From: Clostridia bacterium
GTDB lineage: Bacteria > Bacillota > Clostridia > Saccharofermentanales > UBA5734
NCBI GenBank assembly: GCA_017997315.1
Contig: JAGOFF010000132.1
Coordinates: forward strand, 1-6,417
DNA: 6,417 nt
Direction of reading: 5' to 3'
Shown here: piece after piece, positions 5,564-6,417 of the stretch
Numbering within the stretch: the stretch's first letter is position 1
How the letters are laid out: every line of letters starts with the position of its first letter
Notes under the pieces: model-generated
Database searches by the model: none
Told to the model about the DNA's origin: nothing
What the model saw: the letters and a program-made list of their open reading frames with translations, nothing else
Made by a program: the position numbers and the translations under genes

Positions 5564-6417
5564 ATGGCCGGGCGTGAGACATTCAGCCATTACCTCGATC
5601 CCGCGGGGACCCGCGCGCTGTGCGAGCGCATCCTGACCGGCGCGGGACTGCCGCCGGACCAGTCCGCGACCGTGGTCGACAATCTGGTCCGCGGCGACCT
5701 GCGCGGCATCAGCTCGCACGGGATCTCCCGCATGGCGGTCTATGCGGGGCGCGTCGCGGGCGGCGGCCTCAATACCGACGGCCGCATCGAGATCGTCTCG
5801 GACGCACCGGCGGCCATGCGGATCGACGCGCGCAACAACATGGGGGCGGTCGCCGGCACACTGGCCATGCGCTCCGTCATCGAACGGGCGCGGACCACCG
5901 GAATCGCCGCGGGCACGGTGTTCAACGGAAACCATTTCGGATATGCGGCCTACTACTCGATGATGGCGCTCGAGGAAGGCATGATCGGGATTTCCCTGTC
6001 CAACGCGCCGCCCACGATGGCCCCGTGGGGAGGCATGGCGCCGATGCTGGGCACCAATCCGTTCAGCATCGCCGTCCCGGCCCTGCACCACCGGCCGCTG
6101 GTACTGGATTGCGCATCCAGCTACGTCGCCCGCGGCAAAATCAACCTCGCGGAAATCGAAGGGAAACCGATCCCGGAGGGATGGGCGCTCGACCCGGAGG
6201 GGAACCCGACGACGGATCCCGCCTCGGCGCTCGCCGGGGTCGTCCTGCCGTTCGGGACCTACAAAGGCTCCGGCATCGCCGTCATGATCGACGTCCTGAG
6301 CGCGGTGCTGAGCGGCGCGCTGTTCGGGATGCACGTCGGCCAGCTGTATCGGGATGCGGGCGTACCCCAGAACCTCGGACACTTTTTCGCGGCGATCCAT
6401 ATCGGGATGCTCAACGA
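5564..6417 (+). CDS. Ldh2-family NAD(P)-dependent 2-hydroxyacid (malate/L-lactate/ureidoglycolate-type) dehydrogenase, 3'-partial
   Basis: The open frame runs off the window with 284 complete codons; family members are about 330-360 aa, so some 50-75 residues are missing. This is the Ldh_2 fold, unrelated to classical Rossmann lactate or malate dehydrogenases. Members reduce 2-oxoacids or cyclic imines with NAD(P)H. Visible motifs: GDLRGISSHGISR (His52 in the SHG motif), NGNHFGYAAYYS (121-126 start, His124), SNAPPTMAPWGG, GTNPFSIAVP, VLDCASSYVARGKI (180-193) and LPFGTYKGSGIAVMID (PFGTYKG at 229-235). Residue 183 is Cys where many relatives have Met (LDMATS). The start ATG at 5564 has AAGGAGG at 5548-5554, 9 bases upstream and inside the end of the RraA-like gene, so coupled translation is likely. 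The gene is not visible as a closed frame because its stop lies outside. The substrate cannot be told from sequence; the RraA-like partner suggests a 2-oxoacid linked to pyruvate chemistry. Confidence 0.93.
   Translation, partial: MAGRETFSHYLDPAGTRALCERILTGAGLPPDQSATVVDNLVRGDLRGISSHGISRMAVYAGRVAGGGLNTDGRIEIVSDAPAAMRIDARNNMGAVAGTLAMRSVIERARTTGIAAGTVFNGNHFGYAAYYSMMALEEGMIGISLSNAPPTMAPWGGMAPMLGTNPFSIAVPALHHRPLVLDCASSYVARGKINLAEIEGKPIPEGWALDPEGNPTTDPASALAGVVLPFGTYKGSGIAVMIDVLSAVLSGALFGMHVGQLYRDAGVPQNLGHFFAAIHIGMLN

Noticed and set aside
5546..6400. A 284-codon open frame on the - strand
   Set aside because: It lies antisense to the Ldh2-family gene, whose + strand translation has all the family motifs.

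Overview
The window is GC-rich bacterial DNA, densely coded, mostly on the + strand, with Shine-Dalgarno sites before nearly every gene. Two clues suggest a high-GC anaerobic member of Bacillota (Clostridia-like): the AmmeMemoRadiSam gene set with a LigB-type middle protein, and a short FmdB-type zinc-ribbon protein ending in a Cys/His tail. This placement is an inference. No rRNA or other marker is present to prove it.

Region 1 (1-2206) is a tightly overlapping operon fragment of the AmmeMemoRadiSam system: the 3' part of the radical SAM enzyme, a LigB/Memo-like protein with a plausible metal site, and an AMMECR1-domain protein. The genes overlap by 17 and 4 bases, so they are very likely co-transcribed and translationally coupled. 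The biochemical role of the system is not established.

Region 2 (2207-2533) has no gene. It begins with two related copies of a palindromic repeat. The first copy opens with a 21-bp stem that contains the AMMECR1 stop codon. A good sigma-70-type promoter (2415-2443) and an untranslated leader of about 80 bases follow.

Region 3 (2534-4535) is a single long gene encoding a phosphoglycerate kinase fused in frame to triosephosphate isomerase (648 aa). It ends at a strong terminator hairpin that can serve both strands.

Region 4 (4579-6417) holds a small FmdB-like zinc-ribbon gene on the - strand, convergent with pgk-tpi. Divergent from it is a two-gene + operon: an RraA/HMG-aldolase-like protein and an Ldh2-family (malate/L-lactate/ureidoglycolate-type) NAD(P)-dependent dehydrogenase that runs off the window. 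A promoter lies in the short divergent gap. The pair looks like a small 2-oxoacid/hydroxyacid metabolic module whose substrate cannot be read from sequence.

Nothing here is a clear new defence, mobile or RNA system. The most notable items are the tandem hairpin repeat, the PGK-TPI fusion, and the separation of LigB-like and AMMECR1 domains into two overlapping genes.
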